From CBDUEV01 sp965366365 (GTDB lineage: Bacteria > Actinomycetota > Acidimicrobiia > Spongiisociales > JAENVV01), in contig CBDUEV010000024.1 in the NCBI GenBank assembly GCA_965366365.1, positions 1 to 37,587 on the forward strand: 37,587 nucleotides of DNA. Reading direction: 5' to 3'. Position numbers and translations under genes: made by a program. Every line of letters begins with the position of its first letter. The first letter of the stretch is position 1. The notes beneath the pieces were generated by a model. It did not search any database and was not told the origin of the DNA. It was given only the letters and a program-made list of their open reading frames with translations. Positions 1-7,263 of the stretch are shown piece by piece.

Positions 1-46
1 GAACCCCGCCGAAGGCGTCGGAAGGATCTTGCCGGCATCGCCGGCA

Positions 47-85
47 ACCGTAGACGCCCCCGGCAACGCCGGGGGCTTCTACGGT
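47..85 (-). terminator. Extended hairpin terminator after tRNA-Ala
   Basis: A near-perfect 39-nt inverted repeat lies 7 nt past the 3' end of tRNA-Ala. The inner part is a 9-bp GC stem (56-64 with 68-76) around AAC. After one mismatch (55/77) an outer 8-bp stem pairs 47-54 (ACCGTAGA) with 78-85. There is no U tract, as is common for actinobacterial terminators. A second small stem, GCCGGC/GCCGGC at 31-45, follows on the minus strand. The role is inferred from position. Confidence 0.7.
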
Positions 86-91
86 TCTCAG

Positions 92-165
92 TGGAGCTGA
101 GGGGATTTGAACCCCTGACCCCCTGCATGCCATGCAGGTGCTCTGCCAGGCTGAGCTACAGCCCC
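92..165 (-). tRNA. tRNA-Ala (anticodon GGC)
   Basis: The minus-strand sequence folds as a 74-nt cloverleaf. The acceptor stem GGGGCTG pairs with CAGCTCC (one G-U), with discriminator A. The D arm is GCTC/GAGC. The anticodon stem CCTGC/GCAGG encloses loop ATGGCAT, giving anticodon GGC (reads GCC/GCU alanine). The T arm carries GGTTCAAAT. CCA is not encoded. It lies 56 nt downstream of rsfS on the same strand. Confidence 0.95.
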
Positions 166-221
166 AAGCGGGCTCGGTACTTTACCAGACCCATTGGGCG
201 CGCCAATCCCCTCCGTTTTGC

Positions 222-632
222 TCAGGCTGTTTCGGTGGCGGGTTCCCAGGCGATTCGAGGGGCGTCGCCCCAGAGGCGTTCGAGGTCGTAGAACGCCCGG
301 GTGTCGGGTTGGAAGATGTGGACGATCACGTCTCCGTAGTCGAGAAGCACCCATTGGGCTTCGGTGACGCCCTCCTTCCGGGCGGGGCGTCGTTCGAAAC
401 GGTCCTTGATTTTCTCGGTGACTTCGTCGGCGAGGCCCTTCACCTGTCGGTTGGAGGTGCCGGTGGCGATGACGAAAACTCCGGTGATCTGCAGAAGGTC
501 CCCTACGTCGAGCAACACGACATCGGCCGCCTTCTTGTCGTCCAGCGCGTCGGCGGCGCGCCGCGCCAGATCGATCGTTTCGGCGGGGAGTTGCGTTGCG
601 ATAGGTCGGCCTTTCTGCTCAGTCGTTGCCAA
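222..632 (-). CDS. rsfS: Ribosomal silencing factor RsfS (Iojap family)
   Basis: RsfS binds ribosomal protein L14 on the 50S subunit and blocks 30S joining when nutrients are short. The ~120-residue core is clear: AADVVLLDVGDLLQITG, then FVIATGTSNRQVKGLADEV, then the family signature WVLLDYGDVIVHIF near the C-terminus. The start is unusual because there is no in-frame ATG or GTG near the domain. A TTG at 630-632 overlaps the end of the upstream gene by 14 nt and gives 136 aa. An ATC at 600-602 sits 7 nt after AGAAAGG, a good ribosome-binding site, and gives 126 aa, closer to the usual N-terminus. I list the TTG start because ATC starts are very rare. nadD, the LytR_C gene and rsfS form one overlapping operon, the usual actinobacterial order. 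Confidence 0.93.
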   Translation of the reverse strand: MATTEQKGRPIATQLPAETIDLARRAADALDDKKAADVVLLDVGDLLQITGVFVIATGTSNRQVKGLADEVTEKIKDRFERRPARKEGVTEAQWVLLDYGDVIVHIFQPDTRAFYDLERLWGDAPRIAWEPATETA

Positions 633-1827
633 CGATGATAGTGAGGTCGAAGATCCCACTCGGCTGACGAAGCTCGAGGAGCACCTCCCCTCGCCCGAGG
701 AGGTCTCGAGCGGCGAGGGCAGCCTGTTGTGCCTCGCGTCCCTGGGCGATGATCTGGGTGGCGCCATAGTCTTCGCGGTCTGCGTTGTCGGTGCGGATGA
801 CGTGGTAGCCCGCTTCGACGAGGCGCCGGGCCACGGGTTGGGTGACCCCGACTCCTCCGTTGCCGTTGAGCACCTCGACGACCACCCGTGGCTCGATGGT
901 GATCGCCAGATAGGGAAAGGCTCGGTCGACCAGCGTTGCCGTAGTCGCTCCGTCGAAGCCGAATTGTTCCGTTCCCGACCCGAAGCTCTCCAGCCGGTCG
1001 ACCGGCAGCTGTGAGAGCACGACGTCGGGGTCCTGGGCGGCCCCGTTGACCGCTTGGGCGGCGAGCGGGGTGGCCGACGCCAGGAGCCGATCAGCGACGG
1101 CTCCGTCGGATGCGACGGCTTCCAGGACGGCGGCCCAGACGCGCGCCTGGCGTAGCAGGAAGCCGGATTCACTCTCGAGGCCGGGCTCAGTGAGCAGGGT
1201 GGCGAGGAGTTCTGGATTGCGAAGGCCAGGCCCTTCGGAGGCGAGGACTCGCTCGACGTCGCCGTCTTGGGCGAGAAGCGGGGCGGGGAGGTCCACCTCG
1301 AGTGGTTCGGCGATGGCGGAGGCGAACGTTTCTGCGTCGAGGACGACAGTGCCGTCGACCCGAATGCCCAGGAGGTTGGTCAGGGCGAGGCCAACGAGAT
1401 CGTCGCCGAGGGCGGGAACGTCGCCCAGTTCGTGGTCGCCGAAGCCCGGGACGGTCAGCACGAGGGAGGGCTGGAAGAGCATCGCACGGTCGGCGACGTC
1501 ATCGGCGGCGGCGAGGAGGAGGATCGATTGGGCCCGACCCTCGGCATCGGTGACGACCAAGAGCGCGGACGCTCCGGTCGACTGGGGAAGTTGAACTTCA
1601 TTCGGTCTGGCGGGGTCAGGTCGCAGCGCAATCCATGAGGCCACCACGGCAATCGCCACGATGGCGATCGCTGCGAGCGTGGCAAGCAGGATCTTCCTAC
1701 GCGCTCGGGCGTTGGCGTCTCTTCGTGCGGAGCGGTTCAATTCGCGGGCGGTGAGCGGTTGGGGCTCTACCAGATCGGCCCGGTCGGTCGGGTCGGTCTT
1801 GCCCCGGCGGTGTTTCGGCTCAGTCAT
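619..1827 (-). CDS. Membrane-anchored LCP-like protein with LytR C-terminal domain
   Basis: The 402-aa protein has a charged cytoplasmic N-terminus (to ~45), one membrane helix (~46-68), an extracytoplasmic middle region (~75-290) and a LytR_C domain (~308-402). LytR_C domains often follow LytR-CpsA-Psr (LCP) phosphotransferase domains, which attach glycopolymers to peptidoglycan. The middle region loosely follows the LCP pattern (LLGIRVDGTVVLDAETFASAI resembles the LCP strand before the active site). However, I cannot find the conserved arginines that bind the polyprenyl pyrophosphate, so catalysis is doubtful. The ATG start overlaps the nadD stop by 8 nt, implying translational coupling. 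A LytR_C gene between nadD and rsfS is typical of Actinomycetota. Confidence 0.8.
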   Translation of the reverse strand: MTEPKHRRGKTDPTDRADLVEPQPLTARELNRSARRDANARARRKILLATLAAIAIVAIAVVASWIALRPDPARPNEVQLPQSTGASALLVVTDAEGRAQSILLLAAADDVADRAMLFQPSLVLTVPGFGDHELGDVPALGDDLVGLALTNLLGIRVDGTVVLDAETFASAIAEPLEVDLPAPLLAQDGDVERVLASEGPGLRNPELLATLLTEPGLESESGFLLRQARVWAAVLEAVASDGAVADRLLASATPLAAQAVNGAAQDPDVVLSQLPVDRLESFGSGTEQFGFDGATTATLVDRAFPYLAITIEPRVVVEVLNGNGGVGVTQPVARRLVEAGYHVIRTDNADREDYGATQIIAQGREAQQAALAARDLLGRGEVLLELRQPSGIFDLTIIVGND

Positions 1828-2437
1828 CGCCGACTCCCCCGTACAGATCGTGCTCTTGAAGGTACGACCACACGTTCTCCCGGACGAGGAAACGGATGCT
1901 GTGACCTCTCTGCGCCCGATCTCGAACGTCGGTACCGGAGATGCCCAGGAACGGCATCCCCAACCAGTGCGCCACGTCCACGACGGCGTCGACTTCGGCG
2001 CGGTCGGTGCCCAGCCGAGGAGCCACGACCAGTGAACTTCGTGCCAGGACCCCTTCGAACCTCCGCCACGAGGGAAGGTTGAGAGCGGCGTCGGCGCCCA
2101 GGATCAAGAACAGCTCGTCGCCGTCGTCGAACTCCTTGAGAGTGTCGACGGTATACGTCCAGCCGTCTCGCACCACTTCTCGATCGTCGGGGACGAAGTA
2201 CTCGACCCCCGCCGCGGCGAGCTGCGTCATGGCCCATCGGTGCTGGGGAGCGCTGACGGCGCGGTCGGCTTTCTGCCACGGTGCACCTGCGGGAACAAAC
2301 CGTACCTCGTCGAGGTGCAGCTCGCGGTAGGCCGTTTCGCCGGCGAGTAGGTGAGCGAGATGAGGCGGGTCGAAAGTACCGCCGAGGATTCCGATTCGCA
2401 CGGCAGAGAGCATAGGCGGATTCGGTTCGGACGCCAT
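1820..2437 (-). CDS. nadD: Nicotinate-mononucleotide adenylyltransferase NadD
   Basis: NadD adenylates nicotinate mononucleotide with ATP to give deamido-NAD in NAD biosynthesis. The 205-aa reading shows the nucleotidyltransferase fold: GILGGTFDPPHLAHL holds the HxxH motif, FLILGADAALNLPSW is the mid-protein GAD element, and ISGTDVR near the C-terminus is the ISxTxxR motif. The upstream ATG (2435-2437) shares one base with the stop of the M23 gene (TGATG). A second in-frame ATG at 2413 (MLSAVRIG) lies closer to the domain and would give 197 aa. The gene is coupled to the LytR_C gene by an 8-nt overlap. Confidence 0.95.
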   Translation of the reverse strand: MASEPNPPMLSAVRIGILGGTFDPPHLAHLLAGETAYRELHLDEVRFVPAGAPWQKADRAVSAPQHRWAMTQLAAAGVEYFVPDDREVVRDGWTYTVDTLKEFDDGDELFLILGADAALNLPSWRRFEGVLARSSLVVAPRLGTDRAEVDAVVDVAHWLGMPFLGISGTDVRDRAQRGHSIRFLVRENVWSYLQEHDLYGGVGDD

Positions 2438-2946
2438 CAGCCGACGTCCTCGACCAGGCGGAGAGCCTCGCTCAAGTCGAGCGGTCGACAGTGCAGTCGA
2501 GGTTCCGGATCGACGTACTCGCCGTGGATCCTTACCGAGAAGTGGAGTCCACCGACGCCATGGGCGACACCAGCGGCTCCGAGGGCTTGTCCACCCGACA
2601 CCACGCTCCCCTGCGCCACCCACCGCTCTTCGAGGTATGAGTAGCTGGTTTTGAGCCCGCCACCGTGGTCGATGGTGATGGTGCGGTTCCCGGCCACGGT
2701 TCCCGAAAAGCTGACGCGACCACTCCCCGCGCTCCTGACCGGTGCTCCGGGTGCGGCGCCGAGGTCGACTCCCCAATGCCCCGCGTAGGGGCCGACCGGG
2801 GCGAAGCTCGCCGTGACGGGTCCGGGGACCGGTGGGTGAAGACCGACACATTCGACGGCCAGAACGGAAACGGGCGTGACGATCGCCAGGATTGATCCCA
2901 CCACGAGGGCGATCACACAACGCCAGGTGTGGCGAATGCCGGCCAT
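2437..2946 (-). CDS. Secreted LytM/M23-like protein with degenerate active site
   Basis: The 169-aa protein has an N-terminal signal or anchor helix (~8-30) followed by a compact M23 (LytM-type) domain (~40-148). M23 enzymes cut peptidoglycan peptides using a zinc held by H..D and the last H of HxH. Those ligands are visible as H57, D61 (GHWGVDLGA) and H135. The two catalytic non-ligand histidines appear lost: the YaHL motif reads YSYL (residues 102-105) and HLHFEV reads GLHFSV (G133). A catalytically dead, zinc-binding regulator, like the EnvC/NlpD amidase activators, is the better guess. The start was chosen from GGAGG (2952-2956) 5 nt before ATG 2944-2946. An upstream ATG at 2961 lacks such a site. 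C33 and C153 could form a disulfide. Confidence 0.82.
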   Translation of the reverse strand: MAGIRHTWRCVIALVVGSILAIVTPVSVLAVECVGLHPPVPGPVTASFAPVGPYAGHWGVDLGAAPGAPVRSAGSGRVSFSGTVAGNRTITIDHGGGLKTSYSYLEERWVAQGSVVSGGQALGAAGVAHGVGGLHFSVRIHGEYVDPEPRLHCRPLDLSEALRLVEDVG

Positions 2947-2969
2947 GAGAACCTCCACCACCCATCACC

Positions 2970-3003
2970 CGCCGCCGGTACGAACGATATCGAACCGGCG
3001 GCG
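2970..3003 (-). terminator. 10-bp GC-rich inverted repeat between gap and M23 gene
   Basis: Perfect arms CGCCGCCGGT (2970-2979) and ACCGGCGGCG (2994-3003) flank a 14-nt loop. It lies 57 nt past the gap stop and 14 nt before the M23 ribosome-binding site. It may be a terminator for gap or a leader structure of the M23/nadD operon. There is no U tract. Confidence 0.5.
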
Positions 3004-3017
3004 AGACGGGAAGGTGT

Positions 3018-3032
3018 CCCTCGACCCGAGGG
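3018..3032 (-). terminator. Small hairpin downstream of gap
   Basis: CCCTCG-ACC-CGAGGG forms a perfect 6-bp stem with a 3-nt loop 27 nt after the gap stop codon. It could act with the larger inverted repeat at 2970-3003. The assignment is positional. Confidence 0.4.
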
Positions 3033-3059
3033 CCGAGGATGGTCAGGTTCGGCCTGCGC

Positions 3060-4082
3060 TCAGACCAGGCCGTCTACCTCGCCGATGTACATCAGCATGT
3101 CGATGAGGCGGGAGGCATACCCGATCTCGTTGTCGTACCAGGTGACGATTTTGAAGAAACGGTCGTTGAGTTCCACTCCGGCCGTGGCGTCGAAGATCGA
3201 GCTGTTGCGGTTGCCGATCATGTCGCTGGACACGACTGGATCCTCGGTGTACTCCAGGACACCGATCATGTCGCCTTCGGCTGCCTTCTTCACAGCTTGA
3301 TTGATCTCGTCCAGGCTGGTCGCACGGGAGGTGCGGAACGTCAGGTCGACGACGGAAACGTCGGCCGTCGGCACCCGGAATGCCATGGCGTCCAGCTTGC
3401 CCTTGAGTTCCGGCAGCGTGAGGACGACAGCCTTGGCGGCGCCGGTGGAGGCCGGGATGATGTTCATGTAGGCGTTGCGGCCGCCACGCAGGTCCTTCTT
3501 CGAAGGGGAATCCTGGGTGGGTTGGGTGGCCGTGACGGCGTGCACGGTCGTGACCAGACCTTCTTCGATACCAAAGGAATCGTTGATCACCTTGGCGACG
3601 GGAGCCAGACAGTTGGTCGTACACGATGCGTTGGAGATGACCGTGTCGGTGGCCGGATCGAACGCCGTGTGGTTCACCTTGTAGGCGAAGGTGTTCACGA
3701 GGTCCGGGGTTTTCGTCGGCGCTGAAAGGATCACCCGCTTGGCGCCGGCGGTGACATGCTGCATGGCGCCCTCATGGGTGTTGAACACCCCGGTGCATTC
3801 GAGGACGTAATCGACCTCGAGCTCGCCCCACGGCAAGGCCTTCGGGTCGCGTTCCGCGAAGGTGCGAATGGACTTGCCGTCGATGACCAATCCGTCGTCG
3901 TCGGCTTCGACCGAACCCTTGTACCGACCGTGAACCGAGTCGTACTCGAAGAGATAGGCGAGGTTGGGTCCGGGCACCAAGTCGTTGATGGCCACAAACT
4001 CGAGATTGGGGTTCTCCAGTCCCAGCCGGAGAGCCAGACGGCCGATCCGACCAAACCCATTGATCGCTACGCGTACACCCAT
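3060..4082 (-). CDS. gap: Glyceraldehyde-3-phosphate dehydrogenase, type I
   Basis: The enzyme oxidises and phosphorylates glyceraldehyde-3-phosphate to 1,3-bisphosphoglycerate with NAD+ in glycolysis. The 340-aa protein is normal length. The Rossmann motif INGFGRIGR is at the N-terminus. D34 (AIND) favours NAD over NADP. The catalytic signature SNASCTTNCLAP puts the nucleophile at C154, and the partner histidine is in TTVHAVT (~181). The C-terminal WYDNEIGYA motif is intact. GAAGGGA precedes the ATG. The usual glycolytic partners pgk and tpiA are absent: the upstream neighbour is an orphan receiver and the downstream one an M23-like gene, so gap appears monocistronic here. A candidate promoter lies at 4155-4183. 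Confidence 0.97.
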   Translation of the reverse strand: MGVRVAINGFGRIGRLALRLGLENPNLEFVAINDLVPGPNLAYLFEYDSVHGRYKGSVEADDDGLVIDGKSIRTFAERDPKALPWGELEVDYVLECTGVFNTHEGAMQHVTAGAKRVILSAPTKTPDLVNTFAYKVNHTAFDPATDTVISNASCTTNCLAPVAKVINDSFGIEEGLVTTVHAVTATQPTQDSPSKKDLRGGRNAYMNIIPASTGAAKAVVLTLPELKGKLDAMAFRVPTADVSVVDLTFRTSRATSLDEINQAVKKAAEGDMIGVLEYTEDPVVSSDMIGNRNSSIFDATAGVELNDRFFKIVTWYDNEIGYASRLIDMLMYIGEVDGLV

Positions 4083-4154
4083 GGTGATTTCGTTCCCTTC
4101 GTGGAGTGCGGAGCCCAGCAGAGGCGGGCGCCGCTCGAATCCTTCGAAGCAGAG

Positions 4155-4188
4155 ATATTACTAGAAACGACAAGATCGTCGAATCTTG
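4155..4188 (-). promoter_or_regulatory. Candidate gap promoter with overlapping inverted repeat
   Basis: On the minus strand TTCGAC (4178-4183) is followed after 17 nt by TAATAT (4155-4160), placing transcription start about 65 nt before gap. An inverted repeat CAAGAT-6 nt-ATCTTG (4171-4188) overlaps the -35 box and could be an operator. This is motif reading only. Confidence 0.4.
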
Positions 4189-4275
4189 CTTTGAGTGGCA
4201 GTCGCGCCGCCCGTTGTGACCGCCCGTCGTACCCGCCCTGCGTGACCGTTCGGTGTGCCCGCCCGGTGCGTGTCT

Positions 4276-4653
4276 TCAGGTGCCTTGGCGCGCTAGAAGT
4301 CGGATCACTTCGAGACGGAAATCGTTGGGCTGGAACGGCTTGGTCACGAACGAGTTGGCTCCGCCCTCGGTTGCCCGTCGCCGCGATTCTTCTTCAGCGT
4401 GCGCGGTCAGCACCAGGACGGGCAGCAGGCGAAACTCCGGGTCGGATCGGAGATGATCCAGCACCTGCCAACCGTCCATCTCAGGAAGGCCGATATCGAG
4501 GACCAGAAGGTCGGGGCGCTCGGTCTGAGCAGCCGCCAGGCCCGTCGGCCCGTCCTCTCGCATGATCACCTCGAGATCGGCAGGACGAAGACACACCTCG
4601 ATGAGGCGGCGAATCACCGCTGAATCTTCGACAACCAAGACCCGCTGGCCCAA
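4276..4653 (-). CDS. Stand-alone CheY-like response-regulator receiver
   Basis: A single receiver domain of 125 aa with no output domain. The acidic pair E9-D10, phospho-acceptor D53 (LVLDIGLPEMDG), switch residue T83 (VLTAHA) and K105 (VTKPF) are all present, so phosphorylation should work. No histidine kinase is in the window, so the partner is unknown. Single-domain receivers pass phosphate in relays or bind target proteins directly. It is separated from the VWA gene upstream by 158 nt holding only a 10-bp palindrome (AAGGCGCCTT, 4760-4769), and from gap by about 190 nt. It is probably transcribed alone. Confidence 0.9.
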   Translation of the reverse strand: MGQRVLVVEDSAVIRRLIEVCLRPADLEVIMREDGPTGLAAAQTERPDLLVLDIGLPEMDGWQVLDHLRSDPEFRLLPVLVLTAHAEEESRRRATEGGANSFVTKPFQPNDFRLEVIRLLARQGT

Positions 4654-4811
4654 GAGTTACGCTCCTCCAGGTCCATGCAGACCCAAACGGACTGCACGAC
4701 CACACTGACAGCCGAGCTAGTCCCGGACCGCCTTCCCGAATTGCTGTTATCGACCGGACAAGGCGCCTTCTTGAACCATTCGCCCAGCCCTGGCGTACTG
4801 GATCATGGATG

Positions 4812-6272
4812 CTAGCCGAAATCGCTCCGCAATTGTGTCGGGGAGGGAGCGGCGACATTCTCGACGAATGCCTCCAATTGGCGGAGATTACGAACCTGAT
4901 GGACTTCGGTGCAGTAACCCGCATACTTGCCCATCACCGAATCCCCGGTGTCCCAATAGGCGCGCGGCTCGGGGTTGAGCCAGTAGAGAGCTCTCGACAC
5001 CTCCCGCATCTCCGCCAGCACGTCAGCCCTCGGGTCGCGATAGTTGTTGCGTGCGTCTCCCGTGATGATCACCGTCGAGCGGGGGGTCAGGTTGCCGCCA
5101 AAACGGCTCCAGAACTGCTCCAGGGCTCGCCCGTAGTCCGAGTGACCATCGAGCCAGACGACCTCCGCCTCCGTCGAGACACGATGGAGTGCCGCCCCGA
5201 AGTCGGCTCCTGACTGGAAATAGTTGGTGACTTCGTCGAGGGCATCGATGAAAGCGAACGACCGAAGCTTGGAGAACTGACCACTCATGGCGTAGACGAA
5301 CTGGAGGGTGAAACGAGCAAAAGTCGCCATGGAACCGGAGATGTCGCACAATAAGAAGACCTCGGGTTTGCTTGGGCGCGGGGCCCGAAACTGCGGCTCG
5401 AGAGGCACTCCCCCGGTCGACAACGAGCGACGAACGGTTCGCCTGAAATCGAGACGCCCGACGCGGCGCCGTCTGCGTTGTTGTGCCAGCCGCGCCGCCA
5501 TCTTGCGAGTGAGCGGGTGAATGACCGCTTCGAGTTCCACCAGGTCGGCTCTCGTGGCGTGCATGAGGTCGGTGTCCTCGAGAAGCGGCTTGCGTAACGT
5601 CTTGGCGACAGCCTCGCGCCCGCGGTCGGCCACCAATCTCCGTCTGATCTCAGCCTTGATCTCCTCGCGAAGCTGGTGCATCCGCCCCTCGTACTCCTCC
5701 CGCAGAAGGCGGTCTTCGAGTTCGGTGAGCCGGCCCGCCCTTCCCTTGGCTTCCTCGATGAGCGCTTCGAGCAGACCTTCGACGTCGAGTTGGCGAAGCG
5801 TCCGGTAGAGGTAATAGGTGCCGCCGACCGGTCTGCCCGGCTCCATCCCAGCCAGCTGCTCGACTGCTCTGCGGGCCACGGCCCGCAACATGGGGAGGCT
5901 GTGTTCGGTGAGAGCCTGTTTGAGAGCGGCGATGATTCCCTCCAAGTCGGCTTCGCCGCCCGTCCCGCCGCGCCCGAAGCCTGGTTGGAGCCCCCTCTCC
6001 TCGGCCTCCGTGCGCTGGTCGTCCGTGGGGATGTCGTCCATTCCCGGGGCCGGGCGCTGGAGCGCGAAGAACACCTCGAAAGCGGTATCGAAGGCTTCGT
6101 AGTGCCGCTCGTTCTTGACGAGGGTGGCCCCGAGGGCCGCCTTGAACATCTCCCTGTCCGACAGATCGGTGTGACGAAGGGCTTCCATGGCGTCGATGGC
6201 TTCGACCATCGAAACGGGGATCCCGGCCTGGCGAAGCTCCTGGACGAAGCCGCCGAGGACATCGAGGAGCAT
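4812..6272 (-). CDS. VWA-domain protein, CoxE-like
   Basis: The 486-aa protein has a helical, charged N-terminal half (rich in Glu/Arg, likely coiled coil around 165-225), a very basic stretch at 260-283 (QQRRRRRVGRLDFRR), and a C-terminal von Willebrand A domain (~300-460). The MIDAS motif is intact as D310-I-S312-G-S314, with later metal residues in WLDGHSDYG and ITGDARNN. It belongs to the CoxE-like group that works with a MoxR-type AAA+ ATPase to insert metal centres or remodel enzymes. Here it shares a TGATG overlap with such an ATPase just upstream, so the two form a module. The client is not evident because no Cox-type or methanol dehydrogenase genes are present. Confidence 0.88.
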   Translation of the reverse strand: MLLDVLGGFVQELRQAGIPVSMVEAIDAMEALRHTDLSDREMFKAALGATLVKNERHYEAFDTAFEVFFALQRPAPGMDDIPTDDQRTEAEERGLQPGFGRGGTGGEADLEGIIAALKQALTEHSLPMLRAVARRAVEQLAGMEPGRPVGGTYYLYRTLRQLDVEGLLEALIEEAKGRAGRLTELEDRLLREEYEGRMHQLREEIKAEIRRRLVADRGREAVAKTLRKPLLEDTDLMHATRADLVELEAVIHPLTRKMAARLAQQRRRRRVGRLDFRRTVRRSLSTGGVPLEPQFRAPRPSKPEVFLLCDISGSMATFARFTLQFVYAMSGQFSKLRSFAFIDALDEVTNYFQSGADFGAALHRVSTEAEVVWLDGHSDYGRALEQFWSRFGGNLTPRSTVIITGDARNNYRDPRADVLAEMREVSRALYWLNPEPRAYWDTGDSVMGKYAGYCTEVHQVRNLRQLEAFVENVAAPSPTQLRSDFG

Positions 6273-7129
6273 CAGGGCGCGTCGAGGTCGCGAGACACCT
6301 TGTCGATGTCGGATTGGTACTTCAGCAAGACGTGGAGGGTGTCCACCACGGTCTCAGAATCCACGTCCTCCACACCCAGTGCCATCAGGGTCCTCGCCCA
6401 GTCGATGGTCTCGGACACCGAGGGCGGTTTCTTGAGGTCGTGCCCGCGAACGCTGCGGACGACCCGAGCCACTTGCTCGGCGAGGAGTTCGGTGAGCCCC
6501 TCGACACGAGCAAGGATGATCTCCCGCTCACGATCCATGGTCGGGTAGCCGATGTGGAGGAACAGACAACGCCGTTTCAGCGCCTCGGACAGCTCTCTGG
6601 TGTTGTTCGAGGTGAGCAACACCATGGGTCGGCTCACCGCACTGACGGTTCCCAACTCAGGAACCGAGACCTGGAAGTCCGACAACACCTCGAGAAGAAG
6701 AGCTTCCGTCTCGACCTCCACCCGATCGACCTCGTCGATGAGCAGTACCACCGGTTCGGTCGATTGAATGGCCTCGAGCAAAGGTCGGGCGAGGAGGAAA
6801 TCCGACGAGAAGATGTCCTGCTCGATCTCGGACCACTCCGCGCCGACGTCGGCCTGAATGCGCAGCAGCTGCTTCTTGTAGTTCCATTCGTAGAGCGCTT
6901 TGGCTTCGTCCAAACCCTCGTAGCACTGCAAGCGGATCAGCCGCCGGCCGTACACCTGGGCAAGCGCCTTGGCGAGTTCAGTCTTCCCAACGCCGGCGGG
7001 ACCCTCCACGAGAACCGGCTTGCCCAGCCGATCGGCCAGGAAGACGACCTGAGCGATTCGCTCGTCGGGCAGGTAGTCGACAGCCTTGAGAGCCTCACCC
7101 ACTTCCGCGGGGCTGGAATGCTCAAACAT
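6272..7129 (-). CDS. MoxR-family AAA+ ATPase (CoxD-like)
   Basis: A 285-aa AAA+ ATPase. Walker A is GPAGVGKT (43-50), Walker B is VVLLIDEVD with D132-E133, and sensor 1 is in VLLTSNNTREL followed by the arginine-finger region LKRRCLFLHI. MoxR ATPases act as chaperones paired with VWA proteins. The stop codon overlaps the start of the VWA gene, so a coupled pair is nearly certain. The ATG at 7127-7129 was chosen because GAAAGG lies about 9 nt before it and it fits the family N-terminus; a longer reading to 7246 has no family support. A possible -10 box, TACACT, lies at 7171-7176 within a small inverted repeat (CCGGA/TCCGG, 7167-7184). Confidence 0.92.
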   Translation of the reverse strand: MFEHSSPAEVGEALKAVDYLPDERIAQVVFLADRLGKPVLVEGPAGVGKTELAKALAQVYGRRLIRLQCYEGLDEAKALYEWNYKKQLLRIQADVGAEWSEIEQDIFSSDFLLARPLLEAIQSTEPVVLLIDEVDRVEVETEALLLEVLSDFQVSVPELGTVSAVSRPMVLLTSNNTRELSEALKRRCLFLHIGYPTMDREREIILARVEGLTELLAEQVARVVRSVRGHDLKKPPSVSETIDWARTLMALGVEDVDSETVVDTLHVLLKYQSDIDKVSRDLDAP

Positions 7130-7263
7130 CGACCCATGCCTTTCGAAGGAGCGAAACGCCAACCGACCGGAGTGTAGTGTCCGGTGATCTCGCCGGCTCC
7201 CAGCCGCCCCCAGGCGGGTGAGAGCACTATCCTGGCGCACTTGCACCCAGGAATGAGATCCGG

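Noticed and set aside
7130..7263. Potassium or c-di-AMP riboswitch ahead of trkA
   Set aside because: The gap is only 134 nt, is shared with the divergent moxR promoter, and shows no recognisable riboswitch core or terminator.
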